Below, piece by piece: positions 29,146 to 38,689 of a DNA stretch of 64,000 nucleotides (positions are counted from its first letter, which is position 1; every line of letters starts with the position of its first letter). The position numbers and the translations under genes were made by a program. The stretch lies in the NCBI GenBank assembly GCA_946885845.1, contig CAMPHJ010000007.1, forward strand, positions 1 through 64,000. Direction: 5' to 3'. The notes beneath the pieces are model-generated. The model worked only from the letters and a program-made list of their open reading frames with translations. It did no database searches and was not told the origin of the DNA. The stretch is from an uncultured Sphingobium sp. (GTDB lineage Bacteria; Pseudomonadota; Alphaproteobacteria; Sphingomonadales; Sphingomonadaceae).

Positions 29146-29819
29146 GCGGCGATGTGGACGCCGTCATCGTCGGGTGGGCATTATCGGCACTGCTCTTCTT
29201 CCTGTCCCTGTGGAAATATGAGCCAGAGATCAGTCACAGGCGGCGGCATGCCGCCAGTGCTGGCGCGCTGGTCCTTGCGGTTGCGGCGATTTACGGCGCG
29301 GATATCGTGAACCTGCCCGAAATTGCGGGCACGCTGGCCATCGGCGCATCGCTGGGGCTGGTGCTGGCACGCGGGGTGCGACCGCAGATGTTGCCGACTT
29401 TGCTGACCGTATTTTGCGGCGCGATTGGCCTCTCCATGCTGTGTGCGGCGCTTGCCGCCTATCTCAACCCCAATGCTTTTGGCCTCATGCCGGTGCGGGG
29501 CGACGGCGTAACCTGTTGGGCGCTGTCGCTTATCTGCGCTGCGGCGGCGACTGGCGCGCTGGCGTGGGCGGTCGCCGTGGTTGCGATATTCGCACACCGG
29601 GGCGGGCCAAGCGATCAGGCGAGGCGGACCATGTTGCTGGCGTTAGCGGGCGGCCTGGCGGGCTGCTCCGTGACGGCCTTGGCATTTCTGCTGGAGCATG
29701 CGGGGCTGGTCGTGGCCGGGGGGCTGGCGGGTACAGCCGGGCTCCTGTTGTCGGTGCGCCTCCATCGCGGGTCGGGCAGGAAGGGCTTGCCCCGGCGCGG
29801 CGGCGTGCCTAACCCTTGA
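29142..29819 (+). CDS. PntB-like membrane domain without NADP-binding domain III
   Basis: 225 residues with about seven helices. It aligns by eye to the membrane part of PntB: ALLFFLSL, IAGTLAIGASLGLVLARGVRPQMLPTL, then GLSMLCAALAAYLNP, and later ALAGGLAGCSVTALAFLLEHAGLVVAGGLAGTAGLLLS. Where PntB has the proton-path His (VAxxHSxVGL) this protein has Cys (TVFCGAIGL), and the Asn of MLNSYSGW is replaced. The protein stops where PntB continues into domain III (about 200 residues). The open frame and the overlap with the previous gene suggest it is still expressed. Not a normal transhydrogenase beta subunit. Confidence 0.6.
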   Translation: MSGDVDAVIVGWALSALLFFLSLWKYEPEISHRRRHAASAGALVLAVAAIYGADIVNLPEIAGTLAIGASLGLVLARGVRPQMLPTLLTVFCGAIGLSMLCAALAAYLNPNAFGLMPVRGDGVTCWALSLICAAAATGALAWAVAVVAIFAHRGGPSDQARRTMLLALAGGLAGCSVTALAFLLEHAGLVVAGGLAGTAGLLLSVRLHRGSGRKGLPRRGGVPNP

Positions 29820-29869
29820 GCGGCGACGCAGGGGAGGCTTCCTGCCGAGACTTGGGGGTAAGGCGTTAC

Positions 29870-30562
29870 ATGAAGAAACTCGGTCTGATCGGCGGTCTTA
29901 GCTGGACGTCCACCGCGCGCTATTATCAGATCATCAATCAGGCTGTGAATCGCGCCAAGGGCGGGCAACATAGCGCGCCGTTGCTGATCGAAAGCCTGGA
30001 TTTCGCCGATATAGGCCGGTCCGGCACTGCGGATGAATGGACCCATGCGGGGGAGGTTTTGACCGCCTCCGCGCGGCGTTTGGAACAGGCGGGCGCCGCT
30101 GCCCTGCTGATCTGTGCCAACAGCATGCACCGTGTCTATGACGATGTACAAGCGGGCGTCGGCATTCCCATCATCAACATCGCCGATGTCGTCGGCCAGA
30201 AGATGAAAGCCGACGGGATCAGGAAGGCGGCGCTGATCGGCACGCGCAACGTCATGACCGAAGGCTTTTACCGCAAGCGGCTGGTGTCGCACGGCATTTC
30301 GCTATTGCCGGCCGATCTGGAGCTGGCTGAACGGATCGACCGCATCGTCTATGAGGAACTGACCCTGGGCAAGGTGAGCCGCAGTTCCGAACGCTATATG
30401 AAATCGGAACTGACCGATATCGCGAAGGAAGATGTGCAGGCGGCCATCCTTGCCTGCACCGAACTGGAAATGATCGTCGATGTACGCGCCAACGTCCTGC
30501 CGATCTATGACGGCACCGCCATCCATGCGCGGGCGGGGGTCGACTTCATCCTGAGCGATTAA
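29870..30562 (+). CDS. Aspartate/glutamate racemase family protein
   Basis: 230 residues of the cofactor-independent Asp/Glu racemase family (RacX/YgeA type). Two catalytic cysteines are visible: LLICANSMH (about residue 81) and AILACTELEM (about 195). N-terminal GLIGGLSWTSTARYYQIINQ is characteristic. These enzymes make D-amino acids, often of broad specificity, for cell wall or signalling use. ATG 29870 has GGGGGTAAGG upstream; an in-frame upstream extension overlaps the previous gene and is not conserved-looking. Confidence 0.88.
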   Translation: MKKLGLIGGLSWTSTARYYQIINQAVNRAKGGQHSAPLLIESLDFADIGRSGTADEWTHAGEVLTASARRLEQAGAAALLICANSMHRVYDDVQAGVGIPIINIADVVGQKMKADGIRKAALIGTRNVMTEGFYRKRLVSHGISLLPADLELAERIDRIVYEELTLGKVSRSSERYMKSELTDIAKEDVQAAILACTELEMIVDVRANVLPIYDGTAIHARAGVDFILSD

Positions 30563-30575
30563 AATGCCGGACGCG

Positions 30576-30612
30576 GTAAAGGGGACGCCGGAAGCGCCCC
30601 CTTACGTCCTTT
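30576..30612 (+). terminator. Possible terminator between racemase and tadC
   Basis: An imperfect hairpin (30576-30587 with 30595-30605, one bulge/mismatch) followed by GTCCTTTCCC. The T run is poor. Confidence 0.35.
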
Positions 30613-30627
30613 CCCATGCCTGGGCTT

Positions 30628-31620
30628 TTAGAAAGCCGTGCTGATCGAACAGGCCGCCGGGCCCAGAATGACGACGAACAGGGTCGGCAGGATGAAAAGG
30701 ATCAGCGGGACGGTCATGATGGCGGGCAGGCGGGCCGCCTTTTCCTCGGCCCGCATCATCCGTTCGTGGCGGAACTCCGCCGATAGCACGCGCAGCGCCG
30801 AAGCGAGCGGGGTGCCGTATTTTTCGGTCTGGATCATGGTTGTCACCACGCCCTTGATCGCTTCCACCTTCACGCGCGTGGCGAGATTTTCAAACGCCAT
30901 GCGTCGTTCGGTAAGGAAGGACAGTTCGATGGCGGTCAGCTGGAATTCGTCGCCCAGCTCCGGGTAGGCCTTGCCCAGTTCCCGTGCCACCCGGCTGAAG
31001 GCGGCATCCACTGTCAGGCCCGCTTCCGCGCAGATCACCAACAGGTCGAGCGCGTCGGGTATGCCCTTGCGGATCGCAGCCGCGCGCTTCTGGATCTTGT
31101 TATCGATGAACAGGTCGGGGGCCTTGTAGGACAGCAGCAGCGCCACGGCGAAGGCCATGAACCGCTTTGCGCCACCCCAATCCGGGAAAGTCTCCAGGCC
31201 ATAGAGCATCAGTGCAGCGGTCCCGCCGACGACGATCGGCAACACCATCCGACCGAAGATGATGGCGACAGCCCAGTCCTTGGACCGGATGCCAGCCTGC
31301 CCCAGCCGGATTTGCGCTTCCTTCAGCTGGTCGTCCTGCAGCACCTTCAGGCTCGACAGGAATGACCGCATCTGGTCGGTCGTCTGGTTCTTCTTGACCA
31401 GCTTCGCGCGACGGCGGGCGGTGGAGGCGGTGATACCCGCTTTCAACTGTTCACGCCGTTCGTTCAGCGCCTTGACCCGTTTGGCCATCGGGTCGCGCAC
31501 TGTTGTCACCGCATAAAGCGCGAACAAGGTGGCTAGGGTGGCCAGCGCCGCGAGCAATGTGCCGATGTCGGTCGCGGTCATGCCGAACAAGGTGCCGCCG
31601 GGGACGGGAGCGGATTCCAT
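30628..31620 (-). CDS. tadC: Tad pilus inner-membrane protein TadC
   Basis: 330 residues with an N-terminal helix, a second central pair of helices and a C-terminal helix, and a T2SSF domain (about 150-300) containing IPDALDLLVICAEAGLTVDAAFSRVARELGKAYPELGDEF and the AEEKAARLPAIMTVPLILFILPT tail. It forms the inner-membrane platform with TadB for assembly of Flp pili. Last gene of the minus-strand cpaA-B-C-D-E-tadB-tadC operon. Confidence 0.93.
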   Translation of the reverse strand: MESAPVPGGTLFGMTATDIGTLLAALATLATLFALYAVTTVRDPMAKRVKALNERREQLKAGITASTARRRAKLVKKNQTTDQMRSFLSSLKVLQDDQLKEAQIRLGQAGIRSKDWAVAIIFGRMVLPIVVGGTAALMLYGLETFPDWGGAKRFMAFAVALLLSYKAPDLFIDNKIQKRAAAIRKGIPDALDLLVICAEAGLTVDAAFSRVARELGKAYPELGDEFQLTAIELSFLTERRMAFENLATRVKVEAIKGVVTTMIQTEKYGTPLASALRVLSAEFRHERMMRAEEKAARLPAIMTVPLILFILPTLFVVILGPAACSISTAF

Positions 31621-31636
31621 GATTATGTCCTTCCCA

Positions 31637-32635
31637 TCAAATTTCGAAACTGATCATCTGCGCCATGATGAATGCGCCAATGCTCATCCAGCACATGCCG
31701 CCGATGCCGATCACCTGCATCAGCGACAGGCCGAACAGGCCCGCCGGGTCGGGGGTGAAGAACGGCGACATATAGTCGAAGTTGATATAGCAGATCATCC
31801 CGAACACCAGGAACGGCAGCGCGCCGATGATGTAGGCAGAAGCCTTGGATTCCGACGACATGGCCCGAATCTTGAGTTTCATCTGCGAACGCTGACGCAG
31901 CACCGTGGCCAGGTTGGACAGCGTTTCCGCCAGGTTGCCGCCGGTTTCCCGCTGAATGGCAAGGCTGATGACGAAAAACTGGAATTCCGGCGTGTCCAGA
32001 CGATCGGCCGTTTCCTGCATCGCCTGATCCATCGTCTTGCCGATCTTGATGCGTTCGGTGATCAGCTTGAATTCTTCACCCACAGGGCCTGGAACTTCGG
32101 ATGCCACGACGCTGAGCGTTTCGGAGATCGGCAGGCCAGAACGCAAGCCACGCGTCATAAGCTCAAGTGCGTCCGGGAATTTGCTTGTGAACCGCAGCAC
32201 CCGCTTCGTGATCAGGCGACCCACCCACATATGGGGCAGGCCCAGACCTGCCGCCAGGCTGAGCATAACGGCCAGCAGGGGCGGGTAGCCACGCATGAAC
32301 ATCAACGCGCAGACCACGAGGGCAATGACGGCGCAGGTGGTCATATAGTTGTTGAGCGTCCACTTCTTGCCCGTCGCCTTCAACCGTTTCGTCAGGTTTT
32401 CCGGGTTGGGGACAAGCGACGTCAGCATCTTCATTTCAGCGCCGGTTTGGCGATTGGAAATCGCCTTGCGCATCCGCGCTTCCAGGATCGCGTCATGTGA
32501 GCCGCCGTGGCGTGCGCGGATGAGACCGACGCGGCGCCTGCTTGCCTTCCCGACCGACGGCCCGGAAATGGCCATGGCGACCATCCCGAACAGAGTCAGC
32601 AGCAGCACCAAGAGCAGGAAGAAATTGCCGTCCAT
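31637..32635 (-). CDS. tadB: Tad pilus inner-membrane protein TadB
   Basis: 332 residues. T2SSF domain at about 150-280 (FPDALELMTRGLRSGLPISETLSVVASEVPGPVGEEFKLI, then TGGNLAETLSNLATVLRQRSQMKLKIRAMSSE), an N-terminal helix (LLLVLLLTLFGMVAMAIS) and two C-terminal helices. Partner of TadC. Only 30 bp separate it from cpaE upstream, where related operons carry the ATPase gene cpaF/tadA; that gene is absent here. Confidence 0.93.
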   Translation of the reverse strand: MDGNFFLLLVLLLTLFGMVAMAISGPSVGKASRRRVGLIRARHGGSHDAILEARMRKAISNRQTGAEMKMLTSLVPNPENLTKRLKATGKKWTLNNYMTTCAVIALVVCALMFMRGYPPLLAVMLSLAAGLGLPHMWVGRLITKRVLRFTSKFPDALELMTRGLRSGLPISETLSVVASEVPGPVGEEFKLITERIKIGKTMDQAMQETADRLDTPEFQFFVISLAIQRETGGNLAETLSNLATVLRQRSQMKLKIRAMSSESKASAYIIGALPFLVFGMICYINFDYMSPFFTPDPAGLFGLSLMQVIGIGGMCWMSIGAFIMAQMISFEI

Positions 32636-32665
32636 GTGATAGCCCGTTCCGTGAGGGAGTGCCGC

Positions 32666-33949
32666 TTAGTTCTGCGCCGCAGCCTTGCCCTTGCGGCGGA
32701 CAGGGATGCGGGATTTGAGGCCCGCAATCTTGCCGAGCAGGGAGTCGCCCTTCTTTGTCGGCTTGCCGTCGCCTTCATCCTCTTCCGCCGCGCCGATAAC
32801 CGCGTCGAGCAGGCTGACGCAGGCCGCGCCAACCTTGTTGCCCTTTGCGGTTTCAGCCAGGGTCTTGCCCAGCTTGGCCGACTGGGCGGCGATGCGCAGG
32901 TCGAACGGGATCAGGATGTCGATCTTGCGTTCGATCGACGCTTCGAAATCCTTGCGGCTGATTTCCGGCACGCCGGGATGGACCCGGTTGGCGACGACCA
33001 GCACGCGCGATTGCGGAGCGTTGCTCTTCAGCCAGGACAGGACGCGGATCGAATCGCGCGCCGCAGCCAGTGTCAGTTCGGTGACGACCACCGTGACATT
33101 GGCATCCCCCATCAGGTGCGGGTGCTGGATCAGCATGTTGCGCGGCAAGTCGATGACGGTGCATTCGAATGCGGACCGGAATTCTTCCAGCAGCTGATAG
33201 AAAGCGCCGCCGTCCGTCAGCATCGGCTGATTGATCGGTGCTTCGGCCGACAGAATGGCGAGCGTTTCGCTGGCGCGGACCATGGCGCGTTCGATAAACA
33301 GGCCGTCGATACGGCTGGGATTTTCGATCGCATCGGTCAGGCCGCGACCCGGTTCCAGATCCATTGCCAGCGCCGCGGTGCCGAAATGGACATCCAGGTC
33401 GAGCAGGGCGGTTGGACGCTGATGCTTGGTGCTGAGCAGCCAGGCGAGCGACGTCGCGATACTGGAAGCCCCTACGCCACCGCGCGTACCGATGACCGCA
33501 GTGGTGATATGGGTATGTTCGGGCGCGGCATCGCGTGGTGCAAAGAACACCGCCTGCGCTTGCGCCAGCGCCTCACGCAGCTGGTCAGCACCAAATGGCT
33601 TCAACAGATAATCCTGTATGCCGCTGGCCAGCAGGTCGCGGTACAGGCGCACGTCATTGACCTGCCCGGCTGCGATCACGACCGTTCCGGGCTCACAGAC
33701 TTCGGCAAGGCTGTTGATGTCGTTGAGCGGGTCGCCGCTTTCGGACATGTCGACGAACAGGATTTGCGGGCTGGCGGTGACCGACAGGCTCTGCACTGCA
33801 TTGCGCATGCCGCCCTTGTTCACTTTTTCAGGGGCCCATCCCATTTCGGAAACGATGACCGACAGCAGGTCGTGGCTGTGGTCGTCGCATACGAAGGCGT
33901 GGAAGGGATCACGCTGGCCGGTCATTCCGGGTTTCCAGGGCGCGTTCAT
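32666..33949 (-). CDS. cpaE: Pilus assembly protein CpaE/TadZ
   Basis: 427 residues. N-terminal atypical receiver-like domain (about 15-130) and a C-terminal MinD/ParA-like ATPase domain (about 145-390) with the deviant Walker A GTRGGVGASSIATSLAWLLS and LLDLDVHFGTAA. TadZ/CpaE proteins place the Tad machine at a cell pole. The Walker motif has A-S in place of the usual K-T residues, as is seen in TadZ proteins that bind nucleotide weakly. The ATG at 33949 lies 1 bp after the cpaD stop; the longer frame is not used. Confidence 0.92.
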   Translation of the reverse strand: MNAPWKPGMTGQRDPFHAFVCDDHSHDLLSVIVSEMGWAPEKVNKGGMRNAVQSLSVTASPQILFVDMSESGDPLNDINSLAEVCEPGTVVIAAGQVNDVRLYRDLLASGIQDYLLKPFGADQLREALAQAQAVFFAPRDAAPEHTHITTAVIGTRGGVGASSIATSLAWLLSTKHQRPTALLDLDVHFGTAALAMDLEPGRGLTDAIENPSRIDGLFIERAMVRASETLAILSAEAPINQPMLTDGGAFYQLLEEFRSAFECTVIDLPRNMLIQHPHLMGDANVTVVVTELTLAAARDSIRVLSWLKSNAPQSRVLVVANRVHPGVPEISRKDFEASIERKIDILIPFDLRIAAQSAKLGKTLAETAKGNKVGAACVSLLDAVIGAAEEDEGDGKPTKKGDSLLGKIAGLKSRIPVRRKGKAAAQN

Positions 33950-33950
33950 C

Positions 33951-34607
33951 TCAATTGCCTCCATATTGGGATTTAAGTTCGCCCGATCCGGTCGGCGTCT
34001 TTTCGCGATAGGTGGAAATCGCGCGGTTCGACGTCGCGGTGCGCAGGTCACTGTCGCTGCTCTGGCCACGGACCAGATCTTCAGGGTCAGCGATCATCGC
34101 GGCCAGATTGCCGTTCACGCCACAGCCGAAATTGGCCGATGTTCCCATCTGCATGCTGCTTTCGGCCTTGTCCGACCAGTCGGGACAGCCAGGAACGCTC
34201 GCACTGGCGCGGCGCACGATCAGGCGGACGCTGCCGTCGGGAGCCTGTCCCGCAGCAGCGGAGCTGTCTTCGCCGATCAACATGCCCCGGCGGCCCAGAA
34301 CATCGGCGATGCCTTCGCGCAGGGACGGGCTGTAATATGCGCCGTCGGTGACCAGTGCGACCTTGTCGCCATAGCCAAGGCCAATCGAGGCGAGCCAGTC
34401 CTGAAGGCGGACCGCCTCGGTTGCCGTAAGACCGCCATCGGGTCCTGCCTGCACGTCATAGGTGAAGGCGGTGTGGCTGACGACCGGCTGGTGAACCGAT
34501 TCGAGGCCGCGATTGTCATGCTGGCAAGCGGCGAGCGGCAGGGCCAGCAGCGCAAGCGCGCTGACGCGAAGCATCGTCCGGGACGCACGGGTAATGGGTG
34601 ACATCAT
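33951..34607 (-). CDS. cpaD: Pilus assembly lipoprotein CpaD
   Basis: 218 residues with a lipoprotein signal ending at LAAC. The mature domain has the CpaD pattern: an N-terminal segment ending VALVTDG, and the C-terminal CPDWS...NFGCGVNGNLAAMIADPEDLVRG. CpaD is a periplasmic/outer-membrane partner of the CpaC secretin. Of three close in-frame ATGs (34613, 34607, 34604) I chose 34607, 6 nt from AAGGAC. Confidence 0.9.
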   Translation of the reverse strand: MMSPITRASRTMLRVSALALLALPLAACQHDNRGLESVHQPVVSHTAFTYDVQAGPDGGLTATEAVRLQDWLASIGLGYGDKVALVTDGAYYSPSLREGIADVLGRRGMLIGEDSSAAAGQAPDGSVRLIVRRASASVPGCPDWSDKAESSMQMGTSANFGCGVNGNLAAMIADPEDLVRGQSSDSDLRTATSNRAISTYREKTPTGSGELKSQYGGN

Positions 34608-34630
34608 GATCATGTCCTTCGTCCTTCGGA

Positions 34631-36148
34631 TCAGAAGCTGAAGCCGGGAGCGGCGTTCGACTTGGCCTGCCGCTTGCTCTCGTTTCGCGCGGCGACGGCG
34701 GGCATCGACGATGAAGCCTGCGGGCCGGGCGGTGGGATTTGTTCGACCGGACCACGGCTGGGCATGGGCGCGCGAGCGCCGCTGACGCCGTCATGGCCTT
34801 GCTGGAGGAACAGTCCCTGTCCCTGGTTGGCGTTGCGGAAGCCGTCAGTGGGCAGACGCACGTCGGATGCGTTGATCGGCTTCACGAGATACGGCGTGAC
34901 GACGATGACCAGCTCCGTTTCGTTACGCTGGAAAGAACGCGACTTGAACAGGCTGCCCAGGATGGGGATATTGCCCAGGCCGGGAACCTTGTTGACCGAA
35001 TTGCCGGTGTCGTTGCTGAGCAAACCTGCAATCATGAAGGCCTGGCCAGAGCCAAGTTCCACCGTGGTTTCAGCGGTGCGGGTCTTTAATGCCGGGACGT
35101 TCAGGTCGACCGAAAAGTCGAGGGTCGACACTGTCGGGCGTACGCGCAGCGAGATACGCCCGTCCGCCAGAACGGTCGGCGTAAAGGCAAGCTGCACGCC
35201 ATATTGTTTCCATTCCAGGCTGTTGCCCTGCGTGCCGTTGCTCACGGTGTAGGGGAATTCGCCACCGGCCAGGAAGCTGGCGGTTTCCCCCGAAAGTGAA
35301 GTCAGGTTTGGCTGAGCCAGCGTCGTGGACAGGCCAGCCGATTCGGCCAAGTCCAGCGCGCCGGCGACATCGATGCCGAACAGCTTTGCAACGCCGCCCA
35401 GGCTGTACCCGCCATCGATGGGCGAGGTGAAGCTCCACAGATTACGCGCAGGGTCATAATCGGCGAAGTCGCGAGTGCCGCCGCCGACAAAGCCGATCTT
35501 GTTGTTGGTGCCGCCGCCGTCGAAGCTGGAGAAGTTCGTCCCAATCTTGTGGCCGACATCGCGGCTGACTTCGGCGATCTTGACCTGCAGGTTGACCTGC
35601 AGCGGCGTGGCCGTGCGCAGACGGCTGACCACGGTCACGTCCTTGCCCACGAAAGCCTGAGTCAGGCGCTCGGCCTCTGCCGCGTCTTCAGGTGCGGCGA
35701 TCGTGCCGGTCAACAGGACCATGCCATTCATCTTGTTTACCGCGATGTTCGCGTTCGGCATGGCCAGGTCCAGCATGTCGTCGATGCTGGTCAGGTTGTT
35801 GCCCACCCGGACTGTGCCGGAAAACAGCACCTTGCCGTTCGTCGCGGTCACGAACACGGTCGTTTCGCCCGGCTTTTTGGCGATCAGGTAAAGCTGGTTT
35901 TGTGCGCGGACATGAACGTCCACGACTTCGGGATCGGCGATCACCACATCGGACATTTTTGCCGACAGATTGACCACCCGGCTGCCGCCGACCGACATCA
36001 GGATCGCATTGTCCTGCATTGCGGCCGGAGCGGCGTTGAGTGCGGCGGTCGGCGTGGCGGCGATGGCGACGGCCAGGCCCAGCGCGATCGCGGGGCCGAC
36101 GAGCGGTTTGACCGCTGCCTTGCCTGCGTGAAGGTGGAAACGCTTCAT
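34631..36148 (-). CDS. cpaC: Tad pilus secretin CpaC/RcpA
   Basis: 505 residues with an N-terminal signal, a pilus secretin N-terminal domain ([28 protein letters not shown]), a BON-like domain (about 110-180) and a secretin channel domain (about 235-430, with [37 protein letters not shown]). The last 70 residues are Gly/Pro/Gln-rich. It forms the outer-membrane pore for Flp pili. The gap to cpaB upstream is 1 bp. Confidence 0.94.
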   Translation of the reverse strand: MKRFHLHAGKAAVKPLVGPAIALGLAVAIAATPTAALNAAPAAMQDNAILMSVGGSRVVNLSAKMSDVVIADPEVVDVHVRAQNQLYLIAKKPGETTVFVTATNGKVLFSGTVRVGNNLTSIDDMLDLAMPNANIAVNKMNGMVLLTGTIAAPEDAAEAERLTQAFVGKDVTVVSRLRTATPLQVNLQVKIAEVSRDVGHKIGTNFSSFDGGGTNNKIGFVGGGTRDFADYDPARNLWSFTSPIDGGYSLGGVAKLFGIDVAGALDLAESAGLSTTLAQPNLTSLSGETASFLAGGEFPYTVSNGTQGNSLEWKQYGVQLAFTPTVLADGRISLRVRPTVSTLDFSVDLNVPALKTRTAETTVELGSGQAFMIAGLLSNDTGNSVNKVPGLGNIPILGSLFKSRSFQRNETELVIVVTPYLVKPINASDVRLPTDGFRNANQGQGLFLQQGHDGVSGARAPMPSRGPVEQIPPPGPQASSSMPAVAARNESKRQAKSNAAPGFSF

Positions 36149-36149
36149 C

Positions 36150-37157
36150 TTACTTCCCCCCGACCGGAACTTCGGTCACATTGGTGCCGCGAGCGACGCG
36201 GATGACAGGGCCGTTCAGGGCGACTGCGCCGGTGCCCGATCCCCCTGCGGGAACGGCTGCCCCCTGCAAAGGCTTGGCGGGGACGTTGCTGCGCTGATAG
36301 CGTGACACGTCGGCGCCGGTTGAAAAGGTGCCGCCCCGGTCGATCGGACGCGCCGCCAATTTGGCGATTATCGTCTTTTCGGCCTGCTGGCTGGCGCCGT
36401 TGGGCAGGTCGATGTCGGCACCGGCGATTGCAGCGTCCAGCTCTGACGGATTATCAGCCAGCGAACGCAGCGACAGCGACAGCGAACCGATCGTCTGTGC
36501 GACCGCAATCTTTTCGGCAATCTTGGGCGTCACTTCCAGGGTGACGTTGGAATAGGTCTGGACGACCGGCTTGCCGTCGTCGCCCATCGCGTCCATGCGC
36601 TGGTCGGTGGCGAGCACGCGCAGGTTGCGCAGGATCGTTTCGGAAACCTTGAGTGGATCGCCTTCGCCCCCGCCGCTGACGCTTTGCGTCAGGACCAGGT
36701 CGATGCGATCGCCGGGGAAGACAAATCCGGCGACGGAATTCTGAGCGGACACCGGCACCGTCACGGCGCGCATGCCCGGCCCAAGAGCCGCAGCCAGGAA
36801 GCCGCGATCACCCGGCTTGATTACCGAACCCAGCGTCATCGGCTGGCCAACGGAAATGGCGGTGCGAATGACGCTGCCGATCAGCTTGGCCGGATCAGCC
36901 TGTCCCTTGATATAATAGGCCTGTTCGACCAGATCCTTGGGCCAGGGCTGAAAACGGAAGCTTTCCGCATTCAGGATCGAACCTACGGGCAGCGCCTTGG
37001 TGGCGACCAGCACATGGGGCTGGTCTGCTTCCACCGGCATCGCCGATGCACCCGCCTGGGGCGCGCCCGACGAACTCAGCATGTTGCGCGCTAGAAGGGC
37101 CGTCGTGACCGCTATGATAAGCGCTCCGACTAGCAGAACGATTTTCTTGGCGTCCAT
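36150..37157 (-). CDS. cpaB: Flp pilus assembly protein CpaB/RcpC
   Basis: 335 residues. One N-terminal helix ([20 protein letters not shown]), then a SAF domain ([23 protein letters not shown]) and an RcpC domain with [31 protein letters not shown]. The ATG at 37157 gives the usual N-terminus MDAKK; an in-frame ATG at 37205 is possible. GAGGGAGA lies about 10 nt upstream. Binds the secretin and peptidoglycan in related systems. Confidence 0.92.
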   Translation of the reverse strand: MDAKKIVLLVGALIIAVTTALLARNMLSSSGAPQAGASAMPVEADQPHVLVATKALPVGSILNAESFRFQPWPKDLVEQAYYIKGQADPAKLIGSVIRTAISVGQPMTLGSVIKPGDRGFLAAALGPGMRAVTVPVSAQNSVAGFVFPGDRIDLVLTQSVSGGGEGDPLKVSETILRNLRVLATDQRMDAMGDDGKPVVQTYSNVTLEVTPKIAEKIAVAQTIGSLSLSLRSLADNPSELDAAIAGADIDLPNGASQQAEKTIIAKLAARPIDRGGTFSTGADVSRYQRSNVPAKPLQGAAVPAGGSGTGAVALNGPVIRVARGTNVTEVPVGGK

Positions 37158-37207
37158 GATGAAATTCGTCTCCCTCAAACAGGCGAGTTCCGCCTGAACC
37201 TTCATGA

Positions 37208-37681
37208 TTACGCAAATTGGTTAAGATATCGTTCGCCAATCAGCCACAAAGCCGCCACCGATATTGCGACGCCATAAGGTATTTCTGGCTGGCCCAGTCG
37301 GCGGGTCATGCGATGGTGGACGACGGTAACGATAGTGACCACGCCGCCCAGGATCGCCATCACCATCAGCATCGACAACAGGGGTTGCCATGGGAACCAG
37401 AGCGCGAGCGCGCCCAGCATTTTTACGTCTCCGCCACCCATGCACCCAAAGGCGAACAGGACTGCGAAAATCGCGAAAACCGCCAGTGCCAGTATCAGCT
37501 GTACAGCCATGCCGGGCCAGAACGGCAGGCCATTGGCAAGCCACCAAAGAGGCGCCATGGCCGCGATAGACAGGTTCAGCCGATTGGAGATGATCCGCGA
37601 CCGCAGGTCCGTTATGGACGCAGCGATCAGCAGCAGCCCCAAGGCGCACAACAGCGCCAGTTTGAAATATTCCCCCGTCAT
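37208..37681 (-). CDS. cpaA: Prepilin peptidase CpaA/TadV
   Basis: 157 residues of the A24 aspartic prepilin peptidase family, short form. The two catalytic Asp are in ASITDLRSRIISNRLNL and in FGCMGGGDVKMLGALALW (GxGD). Four to five helices. It cleaves the Flp pilin and TadE/F. First gene of the Tad operon in this window; no flp pilin gene precedes it, and only 21 bp separate its start from the divergent hydrolase frame, so the promoter must overlap that gene or the pilin lies elsewhere. Confidence 0.92.
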   Translation of the reverse strand: MTGEYFKLALLCALGLLLIAASITDLRSRIISNRLNLSIAAMAPLWWLANGLPFWPGMAVQLILALAVFAIFAVLFAFGCMGGGDVKMLGALALWFPWQPLLSMLMVMAILGGVVTIVTVVHHRMTRRLGQPEIPYGVAISVAALWLIGERYLNQFA

Positions 37682-37702
37682 GACTCTAATCTTCTAGACC
37701 GG

Positions 37703-38689
37703 ATGGCTTACCAAACCGTAACCATGCGCCCCATGGATTCGCCCCTATTTACTCCACCGGCCTTTGACCGTCGCGCCTGGCCGATGAATGGGCGGCTGGA
37801 TTTCTGGCATGCGCCCGATGGTTGGCCGCTGCGGCGCTATCGCCTGGGCGACGGCAATCGCGGACGGATGCTGGTGTTGGGCGGGCGCGGCGACATGATC
37901 GAGAAGTATCTCGAAGTCATCCATCATTGGGCGGAACAGGGGTGGGCGGTCACCACCTTCGACTGGCGCGGGCAGGGGGGATCGGGCCGACTGACCGCCG
38001 ATCCGCTTTGCGGCCATATCGAAGATTTCGGCCAATGGATCAGCGATCTTATCAGCTTCGCCACCGACTGGCGCGCCGAAGGCGAAGGTCCCACCGTGAT
38101 CGTCGCGCACAGCATGGGCGGCCACTTGCTATTGCGCGCGCTGGCCGAAGGGATGCCGACGCCCGATGCCGCGGTTGCCGTTGCGCCTATGATTGGCGTT
38201 CATGCAGGCCTGTTGCCGCCTTGGCTGGCCCGGTTCATCGCGCGGACAATGTGCGCGCTGGGCTTTGAAGCGCGGCAGGCATGGACCCAGAAGGAAGAAT
38301 CCAGCTGGCAACGCGCCGCCAGGCAAAAACGGCTGACCCATGATCCAGATCGTTATGCCGACGAGCTATGGTGGCGTGATCATAGCCGGGACATCGCCTT
38401 GGGACCGCCCAGTTGGAGATGGGTTGCGCAGGCGCTGGAATCGACCCGGTCGCTGGCGCGGGCCCAAGCGCTGGACCGGATTGCCATGCCCTTGTTGATC
38501 CTGGCCGCGCGCCACGATCGGCTGGTTTCCACCCCGGCAATCCAGCGTGTTGCCAAGCGTATTCCGGGCGCACGCCTGCATATCTACGGGCGAGACGCGG
38601 CGCACGAGATATTGCGTGAAAGCGATCATGTTCGGATGGACGCGCTATGCCGGATCGACGCCTTTTTCGACGAGGCTGCTCCCGCATGA
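37703..38689 (+). CDS. Alpha/beta hydrolase, lysophospholipase-like
   Basis: About 328 residues. The catalytic Ser lies in the GxSxG-like elbow VAHSMGGHLLL; the Asp in AARHDRLVS, and the His in AAHEILRESDHVR. Similar to the PldB/serine aminopeptidase S33 family, which acts on lysophospholipids or monoacylglycerol. There is no signal peptide. ATGs at 37703, 37724 and 37733 are all possible and none has a good ribosome site. Its stop overlaps the start of the FAD oxidoreductase (ATGA). Confidence 0.82.
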   Translation: MAYQTVTMRPMDSPLFTPPAFDRRAWPMNGRLDFWHAPDGWPLRRYRLGDGNRGRMLVLGGRGDMIEKYLEVIHHWAEQGWAVTTFDWRGQGGSGRLTADPLCGHIEDFGQWISDLISFATDWRAEGEGPTVIVAHSMGGHLLLRALAEGMPTPDAAVAVAPMIGVHAGLLPPWLARFIARTMCALGFEARQAWTQKEESSWQRAARQKRLTHDPDRYADELWWRDHSRDIALGPPSWRWVAQALESTRSLARAQALDRIAMPLLILAARHDRLVSTPAIQRVAKRIPGARLHIYGRDAAHEILRESDHVRMDALCRIDAFFDEAAPA

